This document shows, in pieces, positions 32,372 to 44,154 of a stretch of DNA of 64,000 bases. This stretch comes from Candidula unifasciata (taxonomy: Eukaryota; Mollusca; Gastropoda; Stylommatophora; Geomitridae). The DNA is taken from NCBI GenBank assembly GCA_905116865.2, contig CAJHNH020006579.1, positions 186,001 to 250,000 of the forward strand, in the 5' to 3' direction. The notes under the pieces were generated by a model. It ran no database searches, was not told the origin of the DNA, and was given only the letters and a program-made list of their open reading frames with translations. Positions within the stretch are counted from its first letter, which is position 1; each line of letters opens with the position of its first letter. A program made the translations under genes and the position numbers.

Positions 32372-33550
32372 ATTCAACATGTAGCACAGTTCTCTATTTT
32401 GTTGCGTATGTTAATGTCACACCCAGGTTCGTCTTTAGTTTTGCTACAGGAGGAGTCGATTGGAAGATTATAGACGAGGAGAAAGATGGTCGTGTCGTTA
32501 GTGGTTATGATGATGATGATATCTTGCTTGTTGCATGCTTCTCACGCGACTCTGATGCTTAGATAATAAAATGGCTGGTAACAACTGTTCTAGTCTATAC
32601 TGTTTTTATTGTGATACTTTAACAATGTCACAAACACATCAATGATATTCTGAATAGCGCTGTGTTCTCTCCATGGCTAAATACTAGTAGGTTAACGTTG
32701 TGTTCTTTATCTCTAATTACTTTGTTAACTGGTTCTACTGTCTCTAACTGCCACCGGGCTTCTAGTGCGGGTTGGTCTAGAGAGTTTTCATTCTTCAAAT
32801 ACAACAGGGACTCTCAGTGGCACCTGGCCTCTGTAGTGTTTTATTTTATTGTTGTGCTCCGGCTTCACCTTCTTCCTCCTCAGACCCCGGCTCAGTGTCT
32901 ACTCCCGAATCTGGCTCGGGTCCCTGCACCCATGGTGGCTGAAAAAAGACGGCAAAATCTACTCCTCGCAACCTATGTATGCGCTCATTTCCATCCTCAT
33001 CTGTTATCACAATGGTCAAATCATGTACGGGTCCACGCCTCCTAGGGTAGATCTTCAAGGAGTACATTAATTTCTGATGATTCAAAGAAAATGTCTCTAT
33101 TTATTTATTTTAACTATAATTCCTGATAAGCCTGCCCACTACTTCTACACCAGTCAGGCCGGACTTCCTTCTCATTGCGCTGGCCGGTCCTACTCTCCTG
33201 TCGAGGGGTCGGGGCATTCGCTTATATAGGTGCCACTAGCTGGCTTCCAGAACCTTTCAGCAACATGTTTTGCCAGCTCTATTGCGTTTTCAACAAACAG
33301 GACTAGTAAAGGTATTTCAAAAATGTTGACAACATTTTGTTTTTGCGGTGCTGGGAGGAAGAGTCACGTGATGTCTAGACAGACTGCTGGAAGTCTCGGG
33401 GGGGGGGGGGGGGGGAAGCTGGGAAGCTGGGCAGGGCATGTACTCTTAGTCGGTCACTAAGCTTAGTGAAAAGGTTCCAAAAACAAGGGTGAAGGCCATG
33501 ATAGGGCCTGTTGTTTCAACAGCCCAACATAAAACGCAATTTAGGCAGGG
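32372..33550. mobile_element. ~1.2 kb insertion splitting the RTE reverse transcriptase, class unknown
   Basis: RT coding breaks off after KAFDLVSRKGLF (33600-33556) and resumes as YMLNALKKIGCPL (from about 32372). The intervening DNA is more GC-rich, with a minus-strand frame of 79 residues (32846-33085) that reads YPRRRGPVHDLTIVITDEDG and has an acidic end. It also holds a poly-G run. TGTCAC at 32414 and GTTACA at ~33550 could be the ends of an LTR, but I could not prove a target duplication. Confidence 0.45.
33398..33415. repeat. Poly-G run
   Basis: Eighteen G residues, read directly. Possible G-quadruplex; also an assembly-error-prone site. Confidence 0.9.
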
Positions 33551-33555
33551 ACTCT

Positions 33556-34249
33556 GTTACAAACAGACCTTTTCGACTAACCAAATCAAATGCCTTGGTA
33601 AGATCAATAAAAGCAACATACAGTGGTTGATTTTGTTCACAGCATTTTCCCTGCAACTTTTGTAATGAAAATATCATATCAGTGGTAGATCGGTTCCCAC
33701 GAAAGCCACACTGGGACTCTGGGTAAACGCGATCCCCCGGGATCTGGAGTCTTCACAGAACAATTCTCGCAAGCACTTTTCCAACAGTACACAGCAGTGA
33801 TATTCCCGTGTAGTTAATTGCAGTCACTCCGATCACCCTTGTTCTTGTACATAGTTATGATGTCTGCATCTTTGAAGCTCTCCCTCTTGCCAGCAGAGTG
33901 TTATTAGCTGATGGATGTGTGGGGTTAGAAGAATGTCTTTCCCACTCCTGATGATTTCAATAGGAATTCCATCTCTGCCTGGGGCTTTCCCTGGAGCCAA
34001 TTCGTCAATAGCATTCCCAACTTCTACATCTGTTGGAAATGTGTCCAGAAAGTCAAGAGTTGGTAGCGTCTTCATGGCATTAAGAGCACCATCTGCTAGT
34101 TTATTATCAACTGAGTAAAGCTCCAGATAATGTTCCACCCATCTATCTAGCTGTTTCTTCTTGTCATTAATAATCTCCCCATTCAAATTCTTTAGTGGTG
34201 CACTTTTTAAAATAGTAGGACAGATGGCCTTCTTGATTCCCTCATACAT
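33556..34249 (-). pseudogene. RTE-like reverse transcriptase, N-terminal half
   Basis: The frame reads LNGEIINDKKKQLDRWVEHY, then ELAPGKAPGRDGIPIEIIRS (the conserved GKAPGxDGIPxE of LINE RTs) and CWQEGELQRC. It then shifts frame to the fingers/palm with YVAFIDLTKAFDLVSRKGLF (motif A FIDLTKAFD). Continues after the insertion. Confidence 0.75.
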
Positions 34250-34689
34250 GCCTCTAACATTACCACCACTGCTAGCATTTTGAATGCTTTTTCAGAGCTG
34301 GATCCAGTAGTTGTTGGCACACTGCCTAGCTACCTTTTGCAAATGATTTCTAGCTGCTCTTAATTCAATGAGAGTGTTCCTTGTTGTTCTTTCCTTGTTT
34401 CTGAGGAGTATTGCCTTTTTGCTGTCAATTAAAGGTTGGAGTGTCTGGCTATTTGCTTCAAACCAGTCCTTACTTCTATTTTATTTAATCCCATAGACTG
34501 ATACAGCTGTTTTGTAAACAGTCTCCCTAATTTCATCCCATTTTAGGCTTGCTGTAGAGTTATCCTGGATATCAGTGAAAGCATCTTCAAGCTGTTGTTG
34601 AAACTCAAAACACTTTTCAGGGTTTTTAGTTTTGGAAAAATTTAACCTAGAGATATATTTGTTTTTTGAAGTGAAAATTCTCTTTGGTT

Positions 34690-35244
34690 TCATCCGACTC
34701 TTGCAGCAACTAGGGAATGGTCAGAATCACAGTCAGCACTGTGGTAGCTGCGAGTTAGTGATACACAGTTCAAGTGCTGCCTCCTTGTGAGAATAAGGTC
34801 CAGCTGGTGCCAGTGGCCAGATCTTGGATGTTTCCATGACACCTTGTGGCGGTCTTTAGTTTTGAAAAAGGAGTTTGTGATGCACAAGTCACTTCTAGTG
34901 CAGAATTCCAGTAGTCTCTGCCTAATTTCATTAATGTGGCTTACATTATATTTTCCAAGACAAACTGGCCATGAGTTTAAGTCTGACCATATGCGAGCAT
35001 TAAAATCACCAAGTATATAGATGCTGTCAGATTTAGAAATTGATTTCACTGTGATATCTAGTTCCTCATAAAAATAATCCTTTGCATCTTCTGCTGATGT
35101 TAGTGTGGGTGCATATGCAGTAACAAGGGTAATAAAACCGCTTGAGGTAGACAATCGTAGTGATAATATTCTGTCACTTCCTCCAGTTGGACTCTCAACT
35201 GATCCTAACAATGAATTCTTTACTGCAAATCCCACTCCATACAT
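34690..35244 (-). pseudogene. APE-type endonuclease domain of the RTE-like LINE
   Basis: The open 184-residue segment has VTAYAPT (from VTAYAPTLTSAEDAKDYFYE), YILGDFNARIW (the GDFNA motif), then VSWKHPRSGHWHQLDLILTR (W.HP.S..W.QIDYI region). It closes with SADCDSDHSLVAARV (the SDH catalytic motif). The core of an apurinic-type nuclease that nicks target DNA for priming is present. The extreme N-terminus lies in another frame to ~35440. A linker frame (34481-34693) follows. Confidence 0.8.
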
Positions 35245-36181
35245 CCTGATTTATTCCTGGCCTCTGCCTTTCCAGAAAAATTTATAATTATTTTCTCTAA
35301 TGGAACCATCCTCTGGTAGACGGGTTTCTTGTAGGCCAGCAATATCTATGTCAAGTTTGTTGAGTTCTGTATCGATGATAGCCGTTTTTCTCACATCATT
35401 AATGTTTTTTCCAGGTCAGTGGAAAACCCTGGACACATGGTCCTCACGTTCCAAGAGCCAAGTCGAAGCTTGGGGTTATGTTTCTATGCATTGGTTTTAC
35501 AGCCTGCAGTTCAGATTTTGTCCTAGCTCCAAGCACCCATTGAAGTATACAAGCTGTGGCGTATCAACACCTTATTGGCTGGGGGCTGCCCAGCTTAAGG
35601 CGGGCTGTAGTTGATCAGTGACATTCGAAGATGTCTCCCACCATCAGAGGCAACCCGTGGCACCCCTGTCTATGTCAACTGACAAGGACTTATAACCCGT
35701 AACTGCTGCCTCTCGATTTGTTTCAGAGACCGATTAAGGCCAGGAATGAAGTTCCTTCTCTTCATAGCACAAAGCCTGGGCAGTATTGTAGAGACCATAT
35801 GTTGCCCATGCATAATGATCCCTCCCTCGACCTGTCTTGTTTACTCCAAAGGAAAGATAAAACCAGTACGTTTGGAACGAGGCAGGTTGCAGAAGCTGCC
35901 GGATCAGAAGAGCAGTGCTCTATCTGTCCGCCTGTCAGAGCTTCCCTCCTAGACCAGCTGCCAGCCAAGGCGAAGGGCCTTGTCTGCCCTGCCATAACAC
36001 AAAGTTTTCAGGTTGCATTTCCTCTTCCTAGGATAAGGCTAGTATCCTCCCCAGTGCGCTCCTCTGCCCGAAGCCGTTGGCACAATATGGGATGGGTTAG
36101 TATACGCCGCCCAACATTCGGCGTAACAGAAGACAGGTGGTACTGGCTCAGTCACATCTGATCAAGACCTGACCCGAAGAT

Positions 36182-36185
<4 letters not shown>

Positions 36186-36256
<71 letters not shown>
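36186..36256. repeat. (TA)n microsatellite
   Basis: About 70 bp of uninterrupted TA at the 5' border of the RTE-like LINE, 230 bp before the FRMD8-like start exon. Confidence 0.95.
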
Positions 36257-36258
<2 letters not shown>

Positions 36259-36483
36259 TCCTTTATGTGCCGTTAGACGTCAAATAGGGTTCGCATTCGA
36301 TTCCTCCACTCCGCTCTGTTGCACGCAACTCTTGATTACTGATAATGAAAAATTGTAATCTGATCTTTTTAAACCCGTAAATCTTGTTTTGAAAATGAGC
36401 ACATTTATTAAACGTTATTGAAACTTTTCAATTTCAATCATGCACTCATATTTCAGAAAATAAAAGGTAAAAAAGAGGATAAT

Positions 36484-36544
36484 ATGGATGAAGAACCAGG
36501 GGAAAGAAATGAGCTGTTAATGCATAGCTCACAAGCTGAAGAAG
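36484..36544 (+). CDS. FRMD8: FRMD8 (Bili/iTAP) orthologue, exon 1 with start codon
   Basis: ATG at 36484 has a fair initiation context (A at -3, G at +4). It encodes the short acidic leader MDEEPGERNELLMHSSQAEE, then ends in phase 1 (G) at a consensus donor GTAAGC. Family FRMD8 proteins start with a similar short, low-complexity leader before the first FERM lobe. The frame stays open upstream to 36418. However, a good acceptor (CTCATATTTCAG, ending 36457) suggests this is a second exon carrying the end of the 5' UTR, so I take 36484 as the start. Expression cannot be judged from sequence. FRMD8 binds iRhoms and stabilises the iRhom/ADAM17 sheddase complex at the membrane; fly Bili affects Wnt signalling at the receptor. 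Confidence 0.7.
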
Positions 36545-36556
36545 GTAAGCAGAATT

Positions 36557-36580
36557 CCCCCCCCCCCCCCCCCCCCCCCC
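36557..36580. repeat. Poly-C run 12 bp after the exon-1 donor
   Basis: Twenty-four C residues in the first intron of the FRMD8-like gene. Confidence 0.9.
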
Positions 36581-36959
36581 ATTTTCTGCTATGTTTTCTT
36601 TTTTATCTAGGTTAAAGTGACTTGTTTTATCTAAGATATGTAGACATTCGTATGAGTTCAGAGAAGCATAGGAGAAACTTGCAAGTATCTACAAAATTAC
36701 TGCAAATATCATAATTTAAGAAGAGTGAATATACAGTTATCTGATACCTCTAGCAAAGACTATACAACAGTTCAGGGATATCAGATAATCACCATGCAGA
36801 ATATGATAAATCAGCTACTTGAGAAGACAGCTGCCAAGAAAATATTCTGCCATCTCAACCCTGTTGCCGACTGTAATGGGTTTTTAATGACATGTCTTTA
36901 GGCAGTAGCCAGTATACGCATATAACAGCCGTTTCATTGGTTACAAGTTCATAGTGTGC

Positions 36960-37125
36960 AGACGTGGGTGTCATTATGTTTACAGCAACAACAGATCAGA
37001 ATATTACTGGTACCGCCAGAGTTAGAACTCTTTGTTGGCTGCTGAAGATTGGGATGGAGGGCTTATGAGAATGTCATAAATGCTGTGATGTCACTTCTTG
37101 AAACTCAACTCAATAATACAAAAAT
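36960..37125 (+). pseudogene. I-type LINE family B tail fragment
   Basis: The segment matches the family tail (YYWYRQS-like, then TLCWLLKIGMEGL). It continues as a CACTTCTTGA end comparable with 18030-18060. In FRMD8 intron 1. Confidence 0.55.
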
Positions 37126-37229
37126 TAAAAAAACATTTTTCTAAGATATTATTTAGGATGAAAAAAAAATCAATTTACTGTGATGTAACAATAACCTTAT
37201 AATGATGTGGCTATGTCAACAAGACCTCT

Positions 37230-38060
37230 GTTTTCTTGGTCAAAGGAAATAAAAGCAGTTAATTCTTTGCTTCATTTGTATTAAGTCTCCATAGCATTCA
37301 CCTTTTGTTAACTCAGGCGGAAGTTTTGGTTGTTCATCCACTTATGGACTTTGAGCATGTTCTAGAAATTGAGTTTTTCATGCACATTTATTTAAGAGAT
37401 CTGGCACATTTGTTTATCATCCTTGCAGAATGTAACAAAACCAACATTAGTTCCAACGATAGATGATGTGCCATCTATTGTAGTGGACACTAATTTATGT
37501 ATCAGAAAATTTGTCTTTCAAATATAATTTTCAAATATAATCTTTGAAGGCATAGTAAATATCCTGACCTCATGTTTGGCCCTTCAAGACTGAAAGAGTT
37601 AACATTTCTTCTCTTGACATTATATTAGGAAAAACAGTTCTGCTAAAATACATGACTGTGTTGTGTTAGTTAAATCTGTAGATTCATCAAACTGTAGAGT
37701 CAGAAAATTGCATTTACATAGGTCTTCCTGCAGCTGGTCCTCCAAATTCTTACCCTTGCTTTTCGTTCTCCTTTTCATGGGGTCCAAAAAAGAGATAAGT
37801 CTTTTATGATAGATAGTATTTCTGGTTTATTTTTAAAACCATTGAGAAGCTTTAGCCTTCCTAAGTTCACTATACATAGGAGATTATGTAGTGAATTTAT
37901 TGTGTACAGTTCTGAAATGTCACTGGCCGACAACTTTTATAGCACAGTCTTAAGATCACAAACTTTCGAGCAGCATCAATGTCCCCAACAGAAAATAATT
38001 GTAGAGCATTCCAGAAGATTTGCTAGTAAGCCAGATTTTATACTTTTTGGTAGATAACTG
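37230..38060 (-). pseudogene. hAT-type (ZBED/GTF2IRD2-like) transposase remnant
   Basis: The minus strand gives, across stops, CILFDSTV-like then NTVMYFSRTVF, EEMLTLSVLKGQT and GQDIYYAFKDYI. This parallels the LDES...FCxFxR.VF....EELL.LLPLKGxTxGxDIFxA block of this transposase branch. Strongly decayed and distinct from the 28-30 kb hAT. Confidence 0.4.
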
Positions 38061-38064
38061 CCTA

Positions 38065-38810
38065 CCAGTCCACTAGTGTTCAGTTGTAAACAACTTGTCT
38101 GTTCACTAGCCCGCTAGAGGGAGTCAAACAGCAATACATTTTTATTTTATTTCAGACAGCTTTACACAGACCCCCTTGATCCACCTATTATGTCTTGCCA
38201 ATTAACTTGTCAATCATGATGAATGCCTTGGTCATGTCTGAAATACAACAGTCATCTAGTGGAGACGCAGATCTTCACCCAAACCCTTTTTCTTAATGGC
38301 CTATTGAGCATGCACAGAAATTTAGAGATAGTTTGATCTCAAAAGCAGTGGGTGGTGTCTCTGAGGAGCTCCTGGCTGCAAAAAAAAAAAAAAGGTTATT
38401 ATCGAGCCAGGGCATGCAGTGTGAGAATAAATTAACAAGCCAATAAGTTTTGTGATTAGAACTATTGTGGAACATGGATGAGCAATAAACTGGACTGATA
38501 TACTGAATGCCATCATGGAGGCCAGCTGATTGAAAGAATAAAGGAATGACTTTTGAATCACTTCCCTTGACCAGACTACAAGAATGGCAAGTAATTCAGG
38601 GTTAAACCAGAGAAAAATCAACAGAATAGAAAACCAACTCAAAACTGCTATTTAAGTGCTTAGGATATACTGAGGAAGGGGTCCAAGTACTTAGAACTCC
38701 ATGATTCAATGTTTTTATTTTCTGACTGCTCTTTCTTAAACTCACCTAATTCTGTATATTTTACTGGAAGCAGGTATCAGTTGGTGGTGATATTATGTTG
38801 TTTTTATTTT
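38065..38810. other. FRMD8 intron 1, unassigned remainder
   Basis: AT-rich with one A-run (38379-38391); no element recognised. Confidence 0.4.
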
Positions 38811-38814
38811 TAAG

Positions 38815-38982
38815 TGAAGAACCTTATCGTGTTCCTGCGAGATAGGACAGGGATACACTTTAATTTACAAGATGCTGCTGTTACACAGTGCTATGGCCTT
38901 TTACAGCTAATCATTCAAGAACAAAATTTGCCAGAAGAAGCCAGCAGTATTTTTTGTTTATGGCTAATTTCTCCAATCCTTG
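38815..38982 (+). CDS. FRMD8: FRMD8 orthologue, exon 2 (FERM F1 lobe)
   Basis: The acceptor TTTTTATTTTTAAG ends at 38814. TG joins the phase-1 G to make Val, giving VKNLIVFLRDRTGIHFNLQD, then LLQLIIQEQNLPEEASSIFC and LWLISPILG. It ends in phase 1 at donor GTATGT. The strand-turn-strand start and the LP..ASSIFCLWLISP.L stretch correspond to the ubiquitin-like first lobe of human FRMD8 (same position of the ALWLVSPLLE segment). In-phase splicing with exon 1 and exon 3 supports the model. Confidence 0.85.
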
Positions 38983-39184
38983 GTATGTATGTTAATGTGT
39001 ATACTGTTTACATGTAGAAGTTGAACAGATGTGAATACCCATGAACACCTTGAAAGTGCCAAACATAAATGTGTGAAAATATTTGTCAATAAAATATAAG
39101 TATTAGTATTAGTACATCTTGCTGAAGACTAATAATGTTGATACATTTTTTAATTCTTTTAAAAACCACTTTCAAAACCACGCA

Positions 39185-40200
39185 AAGATCATTCAAGGCT
39201 CAGTGGCTTTAGGATTATCACCCTACAAAATACTTTCAGTAAGATGCTGTTAAACTGCAATCATTTTTGGAAATGAAAGAGCTCTCCCCAAGCATCCAGG
39301 AGAGGATTTTGGTCAAATACGACCAATTTTGCTTTTGATGGTTATGTGGAGTTCCAGAATAGACATGAGGTGGTAGTGACAGCACTTGATCTTGAGGATG
39401 CCTGTAATGGAGTCTAATGGGATATTTTAATGTTTGTGCTTATAGAAAAGATGTCTGTCGTCTCTGGCTAATGAACTAGATAGTATGCTGCATTCATGTA
39501 TGCTTGCCCTCTTTATGGGTACATGGATCTCATAACCGTGCAACATCACTCAGGGACAATCACTGGGATCTGCAATTTCACTAGTGCTCTTCAGTGTGTA
39601 TATTGGAAGACTGCAAAACATTTACCACCAGATATTGGAATGATATTGACATTTGCATATAATGTTTCTGCACACAGGCAGGAAAGCGAAAGGTAATAGA
39701 TAGCTTCAGGCAACAGGGGGAAAAAGTGACTGGTTTGAGTACAGAGATGAGTGCTGTCATCAGCCTAGGAAAAAATCCTCTCGATAATAGAATTGTTAGA
39801 GCTTATGTCCCAAGCCACAAAATTAGTGATAGAGACATCAAAAGAGAAAGCAAAATGAGGTATCTGGGTATTATTTCGACAGAAGGCTGTCCTTTAGAGA
39901 CCATCTGGAGACATTTGCAGCAGAAAGGGCTCATTGCATTCAAGATTATGGCAGCAGTGGACATATAACAAAAAATGCTGTTTATAATGTATCAACTCTT
40001 GTTCATATCAGCTATGTATTATGAACTTGGAATTCTCACTGTATCAAAGAGTCAGCTGATGAAACTTGGGAACACATACAGAAGATGCTGGGATGTAGAG
40101 GAAATACCCTGGTAGAATGTAGGCCGTCACTGCAGCTTTCCGCCGGCTTGAGAACCAGCTGCACACACTTGTGATTGTAACAGACTCACAAAACATGCTG
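39185..40200 (+). pseudogene. I-type LINE family B fragment (RT to RNase H)
   Basis: It begins KPRKDHSRLSGFRIITLQNT, identical in layout to KPFKDHSKLSGFRIITLQNT of the 42-45 kb copy, on the opposite strand. It continues with broken palm and thumb pieces (HSGTITGICNF..., KMRYLGII). It ends in RNase H-like residues near 40190. Many stops. It lies in FRMD8 intron 2, inverted relative to 42375-45204. Confidence 0.65.
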
Positions 40201-40204
40201 AGAT

Positions 40205-40685
40205 ATATAGAGGCAATTATGCTTTCTGTACATGGCATGCATACCTTCAGAGATGCTGGGTAGTTAGTAAAATGAATCCCTTTTTTTAACACATATTGAG
40301 CATATAGTTCTAGAGCCATATATTTTCAAATGCATTTAACTTTCATCCCATATCTTTGGTAGTTCTCCAACTTTTGCTGGCATATGTTAGAACTGAAATA
40401 ATGTTAGAATTTAAGATTCATAGTTTGGTATTAAAGTTGTATAACTTGGAGCTCCATATTTTGTTAAGACTTTTAAAGACTAGTGTTGCTTTGCAAATGT
40501 GTATCATACTTTCCTTCTTTTATCTCCTTGAAAGTCAACATTTTGGTTTGCTGACCATAATTAAAATTTTGAATAGTATTTGTGTGTGTGTTTTCAAACT
40601 TCCACACAACTAAAAAGGTAAAATAATATTGCTGATTGACACTCCATATGCATTGGTGACTGTTCCTGTTAGTTTGTTTAACAAT
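40205..40685. other. FRMD8 intron 2, unassigned part
   Basis: AT-rich; nothing recognised. Confidence 0.4.
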
Positions 40686-40689
40686 CAAC

Positions 40690-41220
40690 AGACTTGGGTT
40701 GTTTCATCACTTGCTAAAACCACACCACCAAGAAGAAATTTTGACACCTTGCAAAGGGTGAGAGCTATAGCAGAGGTTGAAAGTGGTTTACCTTTTCCCA
40801 TGAAGTTGCTAGACAGTTAGCAGTGGCCCAAGATACCTGCTGAGGAGGTCATAGGGGATAATGCTATCTTCGAAGATTATAATGCTCAACCCCATCGAGC
40901 TCATGTGGTGAATTACTTTATTCATCAACATGGGATCATGAGGATGACGATGACCAGCTCATTCACTTAACCTTTCTCTGACTGAGCACCTCTGAAATGT
41001 TCTTGGTCAAAGATTGTCAACAAATCACCCGGCTGGCAATGGATGTTGCATAATTTAGTGTATTTCTCCATCAGGAATGACATGCTTTCCTGAATGTACT
41101 GTTTGGACCCCTATGAACTTGATGTATCTACGTTTTCTTGAATGCCTTCCAGCAGACGGTGGTCATACCCAATTTAAAAATGTCTAGCTATCCAATATCT
41201 ATATTGTGACTTTTGGTAAG
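40690..41220 (+). pseudogene. Tc1-like transposon remnant
   Basis: Near the start, TPPRRNFDTLQRVRAIAEVE then SGLPFP resembles a Tc1 helix-turn-helix. Near 40880 the transposase signature AIFEDYNAQPHRAHVVNYFI appears (the QDNAxPHxA block with the catalytic D changed), followed by WSKIVNKSP. The middle is missing. Inactive. Confidence 0.6.
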
Positions 41221-41573
41221 GCGGGGTGGCACACTTCATAGCTTTATTTTGTTTAAATGTTTTTCCAGTTCCTTACATGACATGTCAGTTTCGTTTTCAA
41301 TAAATGAAATTTTCACTGCTATTACTTATGTTTAAATCAGATATGTTTTAAGGTTTTAACCAAGTTTTTTTTTTAAAGTGACCCTTGACCTTTTATGAAT
41401 AGTATATTATAGCTTTACTATTACATTACAGCTGAAACAAAGCATAAACAAGAAAACAGAAAATACTTTTATTTCTTATTTAAAAAGCTCTAATTTAAAT
41501 AATTTCAGTAGTTACAGAAAAAAAATAGAGGAATATACATTTGAGAGTAATTATTTCTATTTTTAATCTGTAG

Positions 41574-41675
41574 AATTACGACTCAAGAAACATCATAATC
41601 CTTTCCAAGTGGTCCAGAAATGGGAAGATCTTTGTGCTCTGTACTCAGATGCAACTCATGAAGAAATACACCAAA
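41574..41675 (+). CDS. FRMD8: FRMD8 orthologue, exon 3
   Basis: The acceptor TTTTTAATCTGTAG ends at 41573. G + AA gives Glu, then LRLKKHHNPFQVVQKWEDLC and ALYSDATHEEIHQ. It ends in phase 1 (A) at GTATAT, a weaker but acceptable donor. It aligns with human FRMD8 QLKPKHQPYKLGRQWPELL, the link from lobe F1 to F2. Confidence 0.85.
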
Positions 41676-41870
41676 GTATATATATAAATCTTTTACTATT
41701 GTTGAATGATATGTTTTTTTAAGTATAGCTTAACGAGCTGGTTAGCAAAAGTTACAGAGTTTAATTCCTCACATTTACACAGTTCACACAAAGAAGAACT
41801 ATAATCAAGGTCTCAGACAAGTATGCTTTGTTTGGCTTAGTGATGATCACAGTGTTTTCTGTCATCAGAA

Positions 41871-42025
<155 letters not shown>

Positions 42026-42453
42026 TGTTAAGTTTATTGTTTTAAGTTTTATAAAAGTATAATCAATCAGTTAGGTGCTTTCTTCACCATTGTTTACTTC
42101 TGTTCAGATGTAAACAATAATGGAACCCAGTAAACATGCTCTTTTCTCATTTTCAGTCTGCTGAATAAAATTTTAACTGTTCTTTTGGTACTATTCAGCG
42201 TTCCCCTCTCATCAGGTGAGATTTCGGAATTCCCCGGGACAGTTTTATCTTCTTTACATTATGGTTTATGAAACAAAAATAAGTAACATTATAGATGTTT
42301 AGGCGATATGGATTCAAATGAATACACATTTAAAAAAGAAACATTTTTGAAAAGAATGAAAAACACAAGAATTTGATTTGATTTGATTTGTTTTGATTCA
42401 AGAACCGTCATCACAGCACTTGGGGCATTCCCATAAGCGCTCCGTCCCCATCT

Positions 42454-42903
42454 TCAGCAACCAGGGAAGAGTTCCCATACTAATCTTATCAGCCTCTGAC
42501 CCTTAACTTCACCTAGAGCTTCATGCAGAGGGTGGTCTGTGTCTGCAGCTACCCTGAGATATGACTTTGACTGCAGCACCTTGTGCCTACCTGCAACCGT
42601 CGGCAAACCAAGGATGTATCGCATACACACCAGCGGGGTGTCTCTGGTGCAACCCAGAATGACCCGCATAGCCGCATTCTGTATGCGCTCTAGTTTGTCC
42701 ATCTGACTCTTTGAGACGGTAAGCAGTCCCAGGCCATAATCAACCACTGACAGGATCAGGTGCTGATATAGTGTGAACAGCATTCTCTGCTCTATGTCAG
42801 TTGCAGCCATAGTCTTAAGTGCACTAAGTCCTTTTTGGCATTTCGTCACAACATTCTCCACATGGTCCTTAAATGACAGGCTCCTGTCAAATGTAATTCT
42901 CAA
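42454..42903 (-). pseudogene. Family B LINE, post-RT (thumb) region with RNase H deleted
   Basis: It begins MRITFDRSLSFKDHVENVVT, then KCQKGLSALKTMAATDIEQR and LERIQNAAMRVILGCTRDTP, the standard connection region after a LINE RT. It then reads GEVKGQRLIRL and continues abruptly into VWELFPGC, which belongs to the C-terminus (compare RTLRWLLKMG at 18.9 kb). About 300-400 bp of RNase H coding are missing at that junction, near 42490-42500. Confidence 0.8.
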
Positions 42904-42948
42904 TTACTTCAGTTTCTACTATCTATCGAGAGACTTGGGACATAAGCT

Positions 42949-44154
42949 TTAACGATTCTGTTGTCCAGAGAACACCACAAAACAGACGCCTTTTCCGGGT
43001 GGATGACAGCACTCAGTAACTTTGTCTACTGTCGCTTGTAGCTCCCGGACTGTTTGTTCCCTCTCTACCCATTGCCTATATACAAGTATATCATCTACGA
43101 AAACCAGTATCCTTCCAACTCCTGGTGCTTCTAGGCTTGCAATCTTGCACGTATACACTTTAAAGAGCACAGGGGAGATGGCGGATCCCTGTGGCAGTCC
43201 TGAGGCCAAAGTGCATGGTTCTGAGGTCCATGAGCCCAGTCGGAGAGCAACCCGACGTGAATACAGGACAGCTGCAACCCAATTCACCAGCCATGGACTG
43301 ACCTCCTTCTCCCTCAGTGCAGTCATTAAGATGTCGTATCTCACTCTGTTATAAGCATCCTCGAGATCCAGTCCTACCGCTATAGTTTCCTGTCTGTTCT
43401 GGAACCCTTCATAGACGTCAAAAGCAAAAGTGGCCGCATTTGCCCAAGTGTCCTTTCCTGGTCTGTAGCTTCCCAGACCTCTTGGGAGAAGCTTCCCCCT
43501 TTCCAAAAATTCTTGCAGCTTTACAGCAACTATCTTCTCCAAGACCTTCCCAAATGTGTTTTGTAAGGTGATGATTCTAAAGCCACTAAGCTTAGAATGA
43601 TCTTTAAAAGGTTTTGGTAGTGGGATTAGATAGCTGTGCACCCAGTTTTGCGGTACTGATGCTGTCTTAATGCTCTGGTTAAAACAGTCGGCCATCTCTG
43701 CCAGGTCTACATCGCTCAAAGCCTTCATGTGACCATACCTGATTCCATCAGCCCCTGGTGCAGTGTCTTTTGCTTTTTTCAAAATTTGTTTGATATCTTC
43801 CACTTGTATCATGTCTTCATAATGCACATTCTTCAAGGTGCCAGCTAACTCCTTTCTAACTGCAGCCCTGATTTCTACATCATTATGATCTGTCTGAGTT
43901 ATAAACCTATGGAGCAAAGCCTCCCCTTTCTCCTTGTCTGTTGTCAGACACACACCATTGTCTCTACAAATTGTTCCGAATGTCATAGGCCAATCTTTTC
44001 TTTGCATCTGCCTTTGCAGTTTCCAGAATTTCCCCAATGTTTTATCGCCTCCCATATCATTCACAAAAGTTTCCCACTTTGCTCTTTTGGCCTCTGCAGC
44101 ACAGCACTTGAAAACCTCCACCTTATCTTTTTTCACATTCTCCGCCATCTCCAC
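42949..44154 (-). CDS. Reverse transcriptase of family B I-type LINE (401-residue open frame)
   Basis: Motifs in order: KAKDTAPGADGIRYGHMKAL (finger region), KLSGFRIITLQNTFGKVLEK, then IAVGLDLEDAYNRVRYDILM (motif A with the catalytic Asp). ASGLPQGSAISPVLFKVYTC follows, then RILVFVDDILVYRQW (motif C, FVDD in place of FADD). All three catalytic aspartates are present. The frame is shifted from the endonuclease upstream (44347) and the connection region downstream (42903), so at least two frameshifts separate the parts of the original ORF2. Confidence 0.85.
   Translation of the reverse strand: MEMAENVKKDKVEVFKCCAAEAKRAKWETFVNDMGGDKTLGKFWKLQRQMQRKDWPMTFGTICRDNGVCLTTDKEKGEALLHRFITQTDHNDVEIRAAVRKELAGTLKNVHYEDMIQVEDIKQILKKAKDTAPGADGIRYGHMKALSDVDLAEMADCFNQSIKTASVPQNWVHSYLIPLPKPFKDHSKLSGFRIITLQNTFGKVLEKIVAVKLQEFLERGKLLPRGLGSYRPGKDTWANAATFAFDVYEGFQNRQETIAVGLDLEDAYNRVRYDILMTALREKEVSPWLVNWVAAVLYSRRVALRLGSWTSEPCTLASGLPQGSAISPVLFKVYTCKIASLEAPGVGRILVFVDDILVYRQWVEREQTVRELQATVDKVTECCHPPGKGVCFVVFSGQQNR

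Larger units (their letters stand above)
31077..36180 (-). mobile_element. RTE-like LINE (copy 2), near full length but interrupted
   Basis: 5' to 3' on the minus strand: a 5' region (36180-35640), APE-type endonuclease (35244-34690), linker and RT (34693-33560 and 32372-31683), then a 3' UTR to 31077. A ~1.2 kb insertion splits the RT. Excluding it, the element is about 3.9 kb, the usual size for an endonuclease/RT LINE. A (TA)n tract begins right at its 5' border. The older copy at 4865-7700 confirms the ends. Confidence 0.75.

Noticed and set aside
35718..36161. 147-residue plus-strand frame in the RTE 5' region
   Set aside because: A related frame exists at 7198-7464, but both lie antisense in copies of the same LINE; conservation is explained by the shared element, and no domain is seen.
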